The notes beneath the pieces were generated by a model. That model searched no databases, had not been told where the DNA came from, and saw only the letters and a program-made list of their open reading frames with translations. A stretch of DNA of 64,000 nt from Urinicoccus massiliensis (lineage in GTDB: Bacteria; Bacillota; Clostridia; Tissierellales; Peptoniphilaceae): contig NZ_LT635493.1 of NCBI RefSeq assembly GCF_900120405.1, forward strand, positions 1-64,000, in the 5' to 3' direction. The translations under genes were made by a program, and so were the position numbers. Below are positions 27,756 through 35,801 of this stretch, one piece after another (within the stretch, counting starts at the first letter, position 1; each line of letters starts with the position of its first letter).

Positions 27756-29234
27756 TTATAATTGTATGATTTTATTGGCTATATCTTCCACAAATCTCTT
27801 ATCGTGTTCCACAAATATGAGTGTAGGCTTTGCTTCTTTTATAATTTCCTCAATCTGTATTCTTGATATTACATCTATATAATTCATTGGTTCATCCCAA
27901 ACAAATATATGAGCTGGCATTGACAAACTTACAGCAATTAAAACTTTCTTTTTTTGTCCATCACTATAGTTTTTCATATCCATTTCAAATAATTCTCTTG
28001 CAAAATCTAATTTCCTAAGAATTGTTTTGCACAATGTTTCATCAACACCTTGCTTATGAATATACTCATTTAGGCTTCCTGTCAAATTAGATGTATCTTG
28101 AGGGATATACGATATTTCCAAATCACTTGCTGATTTTATTTCACCAATATACTCATGATGTAACCCTAACAAAATTTTAATCAAGGTTGATTTTCCACTA
28201 CCATTTTGACCATATATAGCCACTATATCACCTTGTTTTATCTCGAAACTTACATTACTTAATATCTGTCTTTCTCCATAGATTGATGATAAATTGCTAA
28301 CCGATATTAGAGAATTTTTATGATGGCGTAATGGATGTAATAATAGATTTTCTTTTGTTTCAATATCTTTTAGTAAACTCTGTTTTTCTTCTATTGCCTT
28401 GTTTTGTCTATTTTCTAAATTCTTTGACTTCTTCATCATCTTGGCTGACTGATGACCTATATGACCTTTGTCAGGTTTTACGCCTGATACTTTTACACCA
28501 TTTTTAGTATTTTCAATTTTATCAGACCAAATTTGACTTTGTCTTGCTGCTTCTTTTAATCGTTTAATATCTTTTCTTAATTTCTCATTTTGACTGATTT
28601 CAAACTGGTCTTTCATCACTTTATTTTCATACCATGATGTAAAATTTCCTGATTGGACATCAATAGAATTTCGGTTAATAGAAATAACATGATTGATACA
28701 ACCATCTAAAAAATCCCTATCATGAGATATAAGCAAAAATCCCTTTTTACTTTTCAGATATTCACTTACAGCTTTTCTTCCGTTCATATCTAAATGGTTT
28801 GTTGGTTCGTCAATAAGTAAAAATCCATCTTCCTTTGTAAATAAAATAGATAAAAGGATTTTTGTTTGCTCTCCTTTAGAGAGTGTTTCAAACTTTCTAT
28901 AAAGGAGATTTTCATCTACATTTAGTAAGTTAAGTTCTTTAAATAATTTCCATTCTTCCTCATCTGATATTAGTTCTTTATATAACTCAATTCCCAATTT
29001 TGAGGTATCACTTATATTGGGTGGAAACTTAATAAAGTCAACACTTTTACTAATTTTTCCTTTGTAAACTTCTTGGTTTAGAAGTAGCTTGAATAAAGTT
29101 GATTTTCCAATTCCGTTTCTTCCTATTAGCCCTGTTTTCCAGTTCGTATCAAATGAAAATGATACATTATCAAATATAGGTTTTACATATCCATAATATG
29201 AGAAAGTGAGGTTTTCAATTTTAATTAGCGACAT
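27756..29234 (-). CDS. ABC-F ribosome-protection-type protein, Lsa-like
   Basis: 492 residues, two ATP-binding domains in one chain and no membrane segments. Domain 1 has Walker A GRNGIGKSTLF, signature LSKGEQTKILL and LLIDEPTNHLD; domain 2 has GQNGSGKSTLI, the signature YSDGQKKKVLIA and VWDEPMNYIDV. The interdomain linker (about 215-300) is Lys-rich, as in antibiotic-resistance ABC-F proteins. Length and motifs fit the Lsa group, which protects ribosomes against lincosamides, pleuromutilins and streptogramin A. That phenotype is inference from the family. It is cargo between tnpW and DUF3847. Confidence 0.82.
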   Translation of the reverse strand: MSLIKIENLTFSYYGYVKPIFDNVSFSFDTNWKTGLIGRNGIGKSTLFKLLLNQEVYKGKISKSVDFIKFPPNISDTSKLGIELYKELISDEEEWKLFKELNLLNVDENLLYRKFETLSKGEQTKILLSILFTKEDGFLLIDEPTNHLDMNGRKAVSEYLKSKKGFLLISHDRDFLDGCINHVISINRNSIDVQSGNFTSWYENKVMKDQFEISQNEKLRKDIKRLKEAARQSQIWSDKIENTKNGVKVSGVKPDKGHIGHQSAKMMKKSKNLENRQNKAIEEKQSLLKDIETKENLLLHPLRHHKNSLISVSNLSSIYGERQILSNVSFEIKQGDIVAIYGQNGSGKSTLIKILLGLHHEYIGEIKSASDLEISYIPQDTSNLTGSLNEYIHKQGVDETLCKTILRKLDFARELFEMDMKNYSDGQKKKVLIAVSLSMPAHIFVWDEPMNYIDVISRIQIEEIIKEAKPTLIFVEHDKRFVEDIANKIIQL

Positions 29235-29323
29235 AAAAACACCCCCTCACAAGCCTATTTTATTTATCATTATATCATTTTTTAGGCATTTTTTCTACTG
29301 CCAGATTTCTCACTTACTAGCTA

Positions 29324-29515
29324 CTATTTATCCTTTGAGTGTATTACCTTAAACAGCTTATCTTGAAATGTTTCCTTGCTCTTTTTGTCAAAATATATCT
29401 CTGTTACAAAAGTCTTTCCATTTATCTTTTTTGTAAGAATGCCGTCAGGCTTTTGGGATTCTTCTTGTTCTTCTTCGTGTGTTTCGTTTACTTGAGTGTT
29501 CGTATTTTCTGCCAT
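29324..29515 (-). CDS. tnpW: TnpW family small transposon protein of element 1
   Basis: 63 residues: an acidic N-terminus, then LTKKINGKTFVTEIYFDKK, ETFQDKLFKVI. The GKT...KDKL core matches TnpW. It follows the recombinase directly, separated by a terminator that ends about 10 bases before its AAAGGAGG. Confidence 0.68.
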   Translation of the reverse strand: MAENTNTQVNETHEEEQEESQKPDGILTKKINGKTFVTEIYFDKKSKETFQDKLFKVIHSKDK

Positions 29516-29539
29516 TTAGTTCCTCCTTTCGACTTGCAC

Positions 29540-29569
29540 AAAAAAAGATTTCCTGTAATTAGGAAATCT
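29540..29569 (-). terminator. Terminator behind the element-1 recombinase, in the tnpW leader
   Basis: AGATTTCCT pairs with AGGAAATCT and is followed by seven T on the minus strand, 27 bases after the recombinase stop codon. Confidence 0.85.
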
Positions 29570-29595
29570 ATTTTGCGATTGGTTGATATTTAGTT

Positions 29596-31434
29596 TTAAG
29601 TTGTTGCCTGTAACTTCTTTTTTGCTCTGTATTCTCTTGCTTTTAATTTCTCATACTCTCGGCACTTTTCAAGATTTTTGGCTCTGTATGCTTTAGAATA
29701 TGCCCTATGATAAGCTCGTGATTTTTCTTTCTTTGCTTCTTCTATTTCTTCCCTCATCTGTAGCATTTCTTGTTCTGTCGGCTCTATCTGTTTTGTAAGT
29801 TCATTTTCAAATTTTCCGATATAGTTAAAATAAACCTCTATTCGTTGAACTACATATTTTGCTCTTTTTACATCTCTTTCATGCACTACGATTTTACTGA
29901 TAAACTCATTGATAATGGTAGGGGTAAGTTCTTCAAAGTTGGAATAGCTTTCTGCAAGTCTGATAAATTTCTTTGCTCTTTGGTTTGCATTTTCACATTC
30001 GGATAAGCGTTCTTTGATTTCTTCTTTTTCTGCTTTTAAGGTGTAGTATTCTTCTGCATACTTTCTTGATAACTGTTCATAGCGTTCTGTATCCATATTT
30101 CCAAGTGCATTATCTTCATAGAGTTTATTCATCACTCTTTCTATCTGTTCCATTCGATCTGTGATTTGTGGCATACGCTTTTGATTTTTCTTGAATTCTT
30201 CGGTCTGTTCTTTATACAGACTCCCTTTTACAAGTTTCTCAAATTCTGCTTTGTTTTCCAAAGAATACTGTGCTATCTTTCGCAAGACTTCTGCGATATT
30301 TTCCATAACCTCATCAACATCAATGCGGTGTGGGGAGTTGCATTTGGGGTGCTTTGCTTTCCCTTTGGCATATTCACTGCAATAGGTTACATGCTGTACT
30401 CTTCCATTTTTGTGTATGGTGCGAATGTGCATTTTTGTTCCGCAATCTTTACAGTACATCAAGCCTGAAAGTGCGTGAATTTCTCCATCTCCGTTTGGTC
30501 TTTTTACAGGTGCATTTTTTAACATACGCTCTACATTTTCAAAGGTAGTTCTATCTATTATTGGCTCATGCACATTTTCTGTTATTTGCCATTTGCTTTT
30601 ATCTACATAATGGTTTCTCTTATCTCTGTAATGCTTTTCGGTCTTAAAATTGACTACATCACCACAATACTCTTGTCTTTTCAGTATGCGTGTTAGAGTT
30701 GCTTTGTTCCAGTTATATCTGTTTTCTTCATTTAGTGGTTTGTTTTTTGCTGTTCCTCTGTTTTGCTGTTTCATATAAAAGGTTGGAGTTAGTATTTCTT
30801 TTTCTTTCAGGTAAACAGCTATCTGATTTCTGTTTTTCCCCTCCATAAATAGCCTAAAAATGAGTTTTACAACTTCGGCAGCTTCTTTATCGACGATCCA
30901 ATAATCTTTGTTCTCAGGGTCTTTTATATAGCCGTATGGGGCTTCTGTTGCGACAGGCTTTCCGTCTGCTCCTTTGGTCTTAATTCCTGTCTTTACTTTC
31001 TTGCTGATGTCTCTTGCATACCACTCTGACATGATGTTGATAAAGGGAGCAAATTCCAATGTATTTTGGTCTATGCTATCTATACCGTTGTTGATGGCGA
31101 TAAAGCGTACATTGTTTCTTCGAAATATCTCCATAGCGTTTCCGACTTGAAGATAATCTCTTCCCCATCTTGTCATATCTTTCATGATGACAATACCGAT
31201 TTTGCCTTGTTCTACATCGTTTATCATCTGTGTATAGGCTGAACGGTCAAAGAACCTACCGCTTTCGTCATCATCGATATAGTGGCGAATGTTTATCAGC
31301 TTTTTATCTCTTGCATACCTTTCTAAAAAGGCTTTTTGATTTACAATACTATTACTCTCGCCACCGTCTCTATCTTCATCACCAACTGAAAGGCGGGAGT
31401 ATAGTGCTGTAATTTTATTGTGATATTCTATCAT
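29596..31434 (-). CDS. Large serine recombinase of element 1 (TnpX-like)
   Basis: 612 residues: catalytic domain with ALYSRLSVGDEDRDGGES and MKDMTRWGRDYLQVG, recombinase domain (about 175-320), zinc ribbon (MYCKDCGTKMHIRT), coiled coil, and an unusual C-terminal tail of about 50 residues rich in Lys, Arg and Tyr (AYHRAYSKAYRAKN, CREYEKLKAREYRAKKK) that may add DNA contacts. It starts 61 bases inside the left junction. Confidence 0.93.
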   Translation of the reverse strand: MIEYHNKITALYSRLSVGDEDRDGGESNSIVNQKAFLERYARDKKLINIRHYIDDDESGRFFDRSAYTQMINDVEQGKIGIVIMKDMTRWGRDYLQVGNAMEIFRRNNVRFIAINNGIDSIDQNTLEFAPFINIMSEWYARDISKKVKTGIKTKGADGKPVATEAPYGYIKDPENKDYWIVDKEAAEVVKLIFRLFMEGKNRNQIAVYLKEKEILTPTFYMKQQNRGTAKNKPLNEENRYNWNKATLTRILKRQEYCGDVVNFKTEKHYRDKRNHYVDKSKWQITENVHEPIIDRTTFENVERMLKNAPVKRPNGDGEIHALSGLMYCKDCGTKMHIRTIHKNGRVQHVTYCSEYAKGKAKHPKCNSPHRIDVDEVMENIAEVLRKIAQYSLENKAEFEKLVKGSLYKEQTEEFKKNQKRMPQITDRMEQIERVMNKLYEDNALGNMDTERYEQLSRKYAEEYYTLKAEKEEIKERLSECENANQRAKKFIRLAESYSNFEELTPTIINEFISKIVVHERDVKRAKYVVQRIEVYFNYIGKFENELTKQIEPTEQEMLQMREEIEEAKKEKSRAYHRAYSKAYRAKNLEKCREYEKLKAREYRAKKKLQATT

Positions 31435-31495
31435 GGCATTATCCTCCTTTTCTCGTGTCTATATATCACTCCTGTTCAGTTAATATTATGCAACC

Positions 31496-31833
31496 CATCT
31501 TGCAGATCCATATTCCTTACCTTGCCTATATTTCTTTTTGTTTTTACCTTTGCTGTAAACAATTAACTTAACAAGACCAGCAACTGAAATACCTACTAAC
31601 AAGTCCCTTGGATTAAGGCTTGGTATATAAGATAAAGTTCCTATATCAGAAATTCCCACCATTAATCTATCAATAATATCTCCTCCTACATAAGAATTGA
31701 TGTGCTTAGAAAAGATATTTCCAATGTAGAAGAATGATAGATAGGGAATGTTTGATAATATAAATTTCTTTGGGTTGTCTATTTTAATTAGGTTTTTAAT
31801 ATCAGAAAGAATGGCTTCTAATACCTTATTCAT
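31496..31833 (-). pseudogene. virD4/TraG coupling protein, N-terminal fragment
   Basis: MNKVLEAILSDIKNLI, a membrane segment (about 25-45), a second one (LLVGISVAGLVKLIVY), then KKKYRQGKEYGSARWG, the classic junction between membrane anchor and ATPase domain of VirD4/PcfC. Element 1 enters at the Trp-Gly. ATG 31833 overlaps the antirepressor stop; GTG 31848 is the longest option. The fragment could still make an N-terminal membrane peptide ending in WVA. Confidence 0.88.
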
Positions 31834-32560
31834 CGTAGAAACCTTCACTATCTAATAAAATTAGTAGGTAGTGTCTTCCCTTTGGTGTTATTAATGTTTG
31901 TATTCCTACAAGTGTACCTAGTGGATCAATCCATTCTTTTACTTCAAAATATCCCTTGTTCTTATCTGCATAAGGTAAGAGTTTCTTTTTCTTATCTCTG
32001 TAAATTAATCCCTTATCCATTAGAAAACTTATAAATTGATTTTGTGGTATTCCTAACTCTTTGGCAGTATTTCTAAAGTTTGTAAGTAGGTTATAATCTA
32101 CTAATTTGTCATAATAATCTGCCTTTGGTCTTAATTCTTCAATTTCTTCTTCTCTTTCAGCAATAATTCTATTGGCTACAAGAATTGCATCTGCAAGTAG
32201 ATCTTCATTAGTTTTCTTTTCTTGCCCTACTATATATCCTCCGTTTTTTCTAATACTTGGTAAGACTTCTCTAGTTACCCAAGCTTTGAATATTTTTGCT
32301 TGTGGTAGTTTTGATGAGAGGATAAGTGAATACAATCCTGATTCGTTAATTATTGAAATATTCTGTATTCCTCCAGGGGTGTTCCATTTCGTTACACCCT
32401 TATCTTCTTCGTCTACATGGTCATAAATAGCTTTTCTGGGATTGACATATCCTAGCATAGTTGCTACTTCATTTGCTATAAAGAAAAACTCACCATCTTT
32501 TTCAATAACAGTGAGTTTCCCAAAATTCTTATTTTCAAATGTTTTTAGATTACTTATCAT
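31826..32560 (-). CDS. Phage-type antirepressor (BRO-N and KilAC domains)
   Basis: 244 residues: BRO-N domain (about 1-110, FIANEVATMLGYVNPRKAI, ESGLYSLILSSKLPQAKIFKAWV, VLPSIRKNGGYIV), a short coiled coil, then KilAC (about 150-244, TAKELGIPQNQFISFLMDKGLIYRD, ITPKGRHYL). Such proteins relieve repression in phages and often sit in conjugative modules. It overlaps the PcfB gene by 4 bases, so it belongs to the same operon. Confidence 0.9.
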   Translation of the reverse strand: MISNLKTFENKNFGKLTVIEKDGEFFFIANEVATMLGYVNPRKAIYDHVDEEDKGVTKWNTPGGIQNISIINESGLYSLILSSKLPQAKIFKAWVTREVLPSIRKNGGYIVGQEKKTNEDLLADAILVANRIIAEREEEIEELRPKADYYDKLVDYNLLTNFRNTAKELGIPQNQFISFLMDKGLIYRDKKKKLLPYADKNKGYFEVKEWIDPLGTLVGIQTLITPKGRHYLLILLDSEGFYDE

Positions 32561-33042
32561 AAGCTTTGCTCCTTATGTTTATTTTTAACTTTATCTTTAC
32601 TAATGGTGTCCTTAGCCATATCTTTAAACTTATTTATAGTCTTCGTTATTGAATCTTTTCTATCGGCCTTTTTTTCAGAAGCCTTAACTGCTTTTTTAAA
32701 GGCGTGTTCCATTACTTTTATATCCTTAGATTGAAAAAACACAGAGTGGTTACCAGTTTCCTTATCTTTCATAACAGAAAACTTCACTCCGTGTTTGTTT
32801 AAAATTTTCTTTAATTCTTTTAACTCAGGATCTTTTAGATTAATTTCTTCTAACTGTCCCTTTTTAACCATATCTTTTAGTTTTACTTCTTCTCCATTAT
32901 TTTTTATTACATTTTTCAAGCCTCCTTGATCTTCTATTTGCTTGTGAACTTTCTTTAAGGCATCAAGAATTGCTTTACTTGTTGCTTTTGCAAGCCTTAC
33001 TTCAAGGTTAAGACTCGACCTAGATACTTCTTCATTAATCAT
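32557..33042 (-). CDS. PcfB family (DUF3801) conjugation accessory protein
   Basis: 161 residues: VKLKDMVKKGQLEEI, LKKILNKHGVKFSVMK and HSVFFQSKDIKVMEHAFKKAVK, followed by a Lys-rich tail. It is homologous to the protein at 1951-2478. The order PcfB, antirepressor, VirD4 is the expected setting, since PcfB-type proteins assist the coupling protein. It overlaps both neighbours by a few bases. Confidence 0.85.
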   Translation of the reverse strand: MINEEVSRSSLNLEVRLAKATSKAILDALKKVHKQIEDQGGLKNVIKNNGEEVKLKDMVKKGQLEEINLKDPELKELKKILNKHGVKFSVMKDKETGNHSVFFQSKDIKVMEHAFKKAVKASEKKADRKDSITKTINKFKDMAKDTISKDKVKNKHKEQSL

Positions 33043-33862
33043 CTATTCCACCTCCATATAAAAGTAACTCTTTGTATTTTCTTAACTTCTCTTGATGGAT
33101 TTTTCTTCTAAAATCTTCTCCCGTAACTTTAACTGGTATTGTCATTTCAAGTATTCTTGAATATATCCTCTGATACTCAAGTTCAATATTAGGATTTTGA
33201 ATAATTTCCAATGATAAGTTTGTAGTAAAAATTGTCGGCCTACCTTTTAAGTATCTTGAGTTTATAATGTTATATACTTGTTCTCTTGCATAAGATGTAT
33301 CCCTTTCAATTCCAAGATCATCTAAAATTAACAACGGAATGTTTGATAGGTTATCTATAATTTCATTTGAATCTAGCTTAAATGCTGATTTTTGTATTTG
33401 ATTTATAACCTGAGATAAATTCATAATCTTAACTTTAACTTGTTCTCTTTCAATTAATTCATTTGCAATAGAACAAGCAAGATAAGTCTTTCCACTGCCA
33501 ACATCTCCATGAAATAAAAGTCCAACATTGTCTTCCTTCATTTGTTCAAAACTTTTAGCATAATTGTAAGCAACCTTGTAAGCTTGACCTTTTTCATTTA
33601 AGAATCTCTCAAAATTATATTGGTGTTGGAGTGGCGATGAGAAACAATCTCTTTTTAGCGATGATATTTTCATCAGTCTTTCTCTTTCTTCATTTTCCTT
33701 ATCTCTTTTTATTTCACATTCACATTTAATTCTGGGAATAAACTTTGTAAATCCAAGGTCAAGTAATTCTCCATCGACTCTTTTACCACATAGCTTGCAA
33801 TAGATATGTCCATTTCTTTCAACATCATTTTCTCTTAATACAAAATCTTTTAAGTTCTTCAT
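33035..33862 (-). CDS. DnaC/IstB-like ATP-binding helicase loader
   Basis: 275 residues: an N-terminal zinc-binding part (Cys22, Cys25, Cys47, Cys49) and an AAA+ domain with Walker A GDVGSGKT (about 119-126), Walker B LLILDDLG (Asp181-182) and sensor 1 IFTTNLS. It would load the replicative helicase at the element's origin together with RepA, whose gene it overlaps by 4 bases. Confidence 0.9.
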   Translation of the reverse strand: MKNLKDFVLRENDVERNGHIYCKLCGKRVDGELLDLGFTKFIPRIKCECEIKRDKENEERERLMKISSLKRDCFSSPLQHQYNFERFLNEKGQAYKVAYNYAKSFEQMKEDNVGLLFHGDVGSGKTYLACSIANELIEREQVKVKIMNLSQVINQIQKSAFKLDSNEIIDNLSNIPLLILDDLGIERDTSYAREQVYNIINSRYLKGRPTIFTTNLSLEIIQNPNIELEYQRIYSRILEMTIPVKVTGEDFRRKIHQEKLRKYKELLLYGGGIDD

Positions 33863-34632
33863 AAACTCTCTCCTATATCGTAATTCATTTTCCTTGTTGT
33901 ATTATCATTAATGTTTTTTGCCTGATCATTAAGATACCAATTGATTATCGTTGCCTTGTGATCTTGATACTCTCTGTTATTTGCTTTCATATATGACGAC
34001 AACCTATCAATGTAGTCACTAATTCTACTTCCTAACTCATTTGTTAAGTCCTTGTATTCTTCATCAGTCAAAAATATATTTTTATATATTCCATAAGGCT
34101 TTTGCCCTTTACTAAAATTATTCTTTCTTAACTCATTATTACTAATATTGTTATAGTTACCTTCCGATTTTCGAAAATCTTGACTTTCGATATTCGAATC
34201 TCTTGAATTTCGATTATCGAACTTCTGGAATTTTGTTTTTCGAACTTCTTGATTTTTTAATTCCATATTATTAAATATGCTCATAAAGTCTTTAACATAA
34301 ATTCTGTTAGGCTTTCCAAGTCCTTGCCTTTTCTTTTCAATCAGTCCTATTCCTGACTTAATATCAAGTTCGGCTATTAATTTATTTGCTTTTTCACTTG
34401 CACAATTAAATTGATCTTTTATACTTTCAATTGTGTAATAAATAAAGACTTTTCCATCTTCATCTATCCAACCATTTCTATATGAAAGACCCATTCGATT
34501 AAGCATATATGAATACAAAACTTTAGCTTCAATAGAAATACTCTCAAAAATTTCATCTTCCATTAATACCATAGGTAACCTAATGAAGTTATACATCTCA
34601 GATTGCCTATTATAAAAATAATCAAAATTCAT
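33859..34632 (-). CDS. repA: Replication initiator protein A (RepA_N)
   Basis: 257 residues. The N-terminal RepA_N domain (about 1-120) reads YNFIRLPMVLMEDEIFE, SIEAKVLYSYMLNRMGLS, EDGKVFIYYTIESI and LIEKKRQGLGKPNRIYVK. The middle is a low-complexity Ser/Arg/Asn stretch, and a C-terminal DnaD-like helix bundle follows (ELGSRISDYIDRLSSYMK). It would bind the element's origin and recruit the DnaC-like loader. AAAGGAGGCAGGG lies before the ATG, with a terminator just upstream. Confidence 0.9.
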   Translation of the reverse strand: MNFDYFYNRQSEMYNFIRLPMVLMEDEIFESISIEAKVLYSYMLNRMGLSYRNGWIDEDGKVFIYYTIESIKDQFNCASEKANKLIAELDIKSGIGLIEKKRQGLGKPNRIYVKDFMSIFNNMELKNQEVRKTKFQKFDNRNSRDSNIESQDFRKSEGNYNNISNNELRKNNFSKGQKPYGIYKNIFLTDEEYKDLTNELGSRISDYIDRLSSYMKANNREYQDHKATIINWYLNDQAKNINDNTTRKMNYDIGESL

Positions 34633-34654
34633 CCCTGCCTCCTTTCTTCGAAAT

Positions 34655-34686
34655 AAAAAAAGAGCAGCCTTATTTAAGCTACTCTT
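34655..34686 (-). terminator. Terminator in the leader of repA
   Basis: AGAGTAGC and GCTGCTCT pair (one G-U) around TTAAATAAG and are followed by seven T on the minus strand, about 10 bases before the repA ribosome-binding site. Confidence 0.8.
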
Positions 34687-34737
34687 GTAGAAAGTATAAA
34701 ATGGGTTTTTTCTTATTATATTTTTCTTTGTGTCTCC

Positions 34738-34986
34738 TCATACCAGTTGCAAAACTACTCTTACGTCCATGTAGTTTTTTTGAGTCTTTTTGACGTATCC
34801 TTCTTCATCTTTATCAAAGACAAAATGCTTATAAAACTGCTTAAAATGCAGGATTTCTAAATTTATATCTTTTGTATCAACGCTATAGCTTCCACATGGC
34901 TTGAGTGGTCTGTATGGATAAAATTTGAGATTTTTCAAAAGCCTCGTATGTGGGAATATATCTATGATATAAATTCCTTCTCTCAT
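34738..34986 (-). CDS. Hypothetical protein upstream of repA
   Basis: 82 residues, rich in aromatic residues (YIIDIFPHTRLLKNLKFYPYRPLKP, then FKQFYKHFVFDK), no membrane segment. I do not recognise it. It lies in the control region between the sigma-like gene and repA, on the same strand. It could be a real small gene or the remnant of a longer one. Confidence 0.4.
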   Translation of the reverse strand: MREGIYIIDIFPHTRLLKNLKFYPYRPLKPCGSYSVDTKDINLEILHFKQFYKHFVFDKDEEGYVKKTQKNYMDVRVVLQLV

Positions 34987-35074
34987 TACATAATATACTA
35001 TTAATAAGCAAAGAAAAATAGCCCTATATCACCTTTACTTTATAATGGAAAATCTGCCCTTATCTACAAGTCGA

Positions 35075-35490
35075 TTATCTTAAAAAATCTTCTAATAACA
35101 ACTTCAGTTTTTTCAATATATTATTCTTACGCCATTGTATAGCTTGATAACTCACTTTCTTTATTCTTGTAATACTCGAAAGAATTTCATCCTGAAAGTA
35201 CAAACGCTCAATGATGCCCCTTTCTTCTGCATTGAGTCTTGAAATTGTATTTCTGACTGCTTCAATCATCATCTGTGTTTCAACAATCTTTTCTACATCA
35301 ACACTTTCATCAACAATATTATCTACAAAATGTCCGTCATGATCCAATGATGAAAAAAGAGCAAGTGGTTTTTTCTTTCCACCTGCTCCAAATACTTTTC
35401 GTGTTCTCTTTCTCGCCAGTAGACTTTATAAATATCTTCACTGACTTTGACCTTTTGTCCGTTGATATAAAGGTAATATTTTTTTGGCAT
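35075..35490 (-). pseudogene. Sigma-70-like regulator of a conjugative element, split by a frameshift
   Basis: Frame 1 starts MPKKYYLYINGQKVKVSEDI behind GGAGGAAGCATAT and runs to KNHLLFFHHW, then stops at 35323. Frame 2 continues DHDGHFVDNIVDESVDVEK, SRLNAEERGIIERLYF and ends at 35075. One extra T in the six-T run at about 35354-35359 would join them as LLFFSSLDHDGHFVDN, which is how I know these short sigma-like proteins to read. It could be a true mutation, a sequencing error in a homopolymer, or transcriptional slippage. The C-terminal region-4 helix-turn-helix (SSITRIKKVSYQAIQWRKN) is intact. Confidence 0.75.
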
Positions 35491-35529
35491 ATATGCTTCC
35501 TCCATTTCTTTTTGTCTGCGTTTTAAAAC

Positions 35530-35580
35530 AAAAAAAGGAGGACTCCTGCACCTTGGCATAAGAAGTCCTCTAAAACGAAA
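35530..35580 (-). terminator. Terminator in the leader of the sigma-like gene
   Basis: GAGGACTTCT and AGGAGTCCTC pair with one mismatch on the minus strand and are followed by seven T, about 40 bases before the gene start. Confidence 0.75.
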
Positions 35581-35614
35581 GAAACTTGTTCTTCCTTTAA
35601 TTATATTTAATTGT

Positions 35615-35716
35615 TTAGACGAGCATATGGAAAGACAAACAGCTATAAAGCTTATAGGAAAAAGGACTATTTTTATTGTGGTTTATTCTTTCAAATAAAT
35701 ATATAGACTTTTCCAT
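35615..35716 (-). CDS. Small ORF (33 residues) with a good ribosome-binding site
   Basis: TGGAGGGATAGAA precedes ATG 35716; the peptide begins MEKSIYLFERINHNKN and ends FHMLV. It has no recognised family. It stands between the MATE gene and the sigma-like gene and could be a leader peptide or the start of a truncated gene. Confidence 0.3.
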   Translation of the reverse strand: MEKSIYLFERINHNKNSPFSYKLYSCLSFHMLV

Positions 35717-35801
35717 TTCTATCCCTCCATTTTATAGCTAACTATTTTCCATAAATTAAGTCCTTCTAATGTTTCAAATTCTAAACACCTAATAAGAAAT
35801 T

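Larger units (their letters stand above)
24592..31495 (-). mobile_element. Element 1: Tn4451-type integrative mobilizable element with an ABC-F gene
   Basis: Left junction (minus strand) AGAT-GG-GTTGCAT, right junction CTTCCT-GG-GGAGAAAG; precise excision restores AGAT-GG-GGAGAAAG, codons for RWGES of virD4. Gene order: recombinase, TnpW, ABC-F protein, DUF3847, oriT, MobL, methyltransferase. TTGACA (24604-24609) at the right end and CATAAT (31485-31490) at the left end would be 17 bp apart in the circle. Confidence 0.88.
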
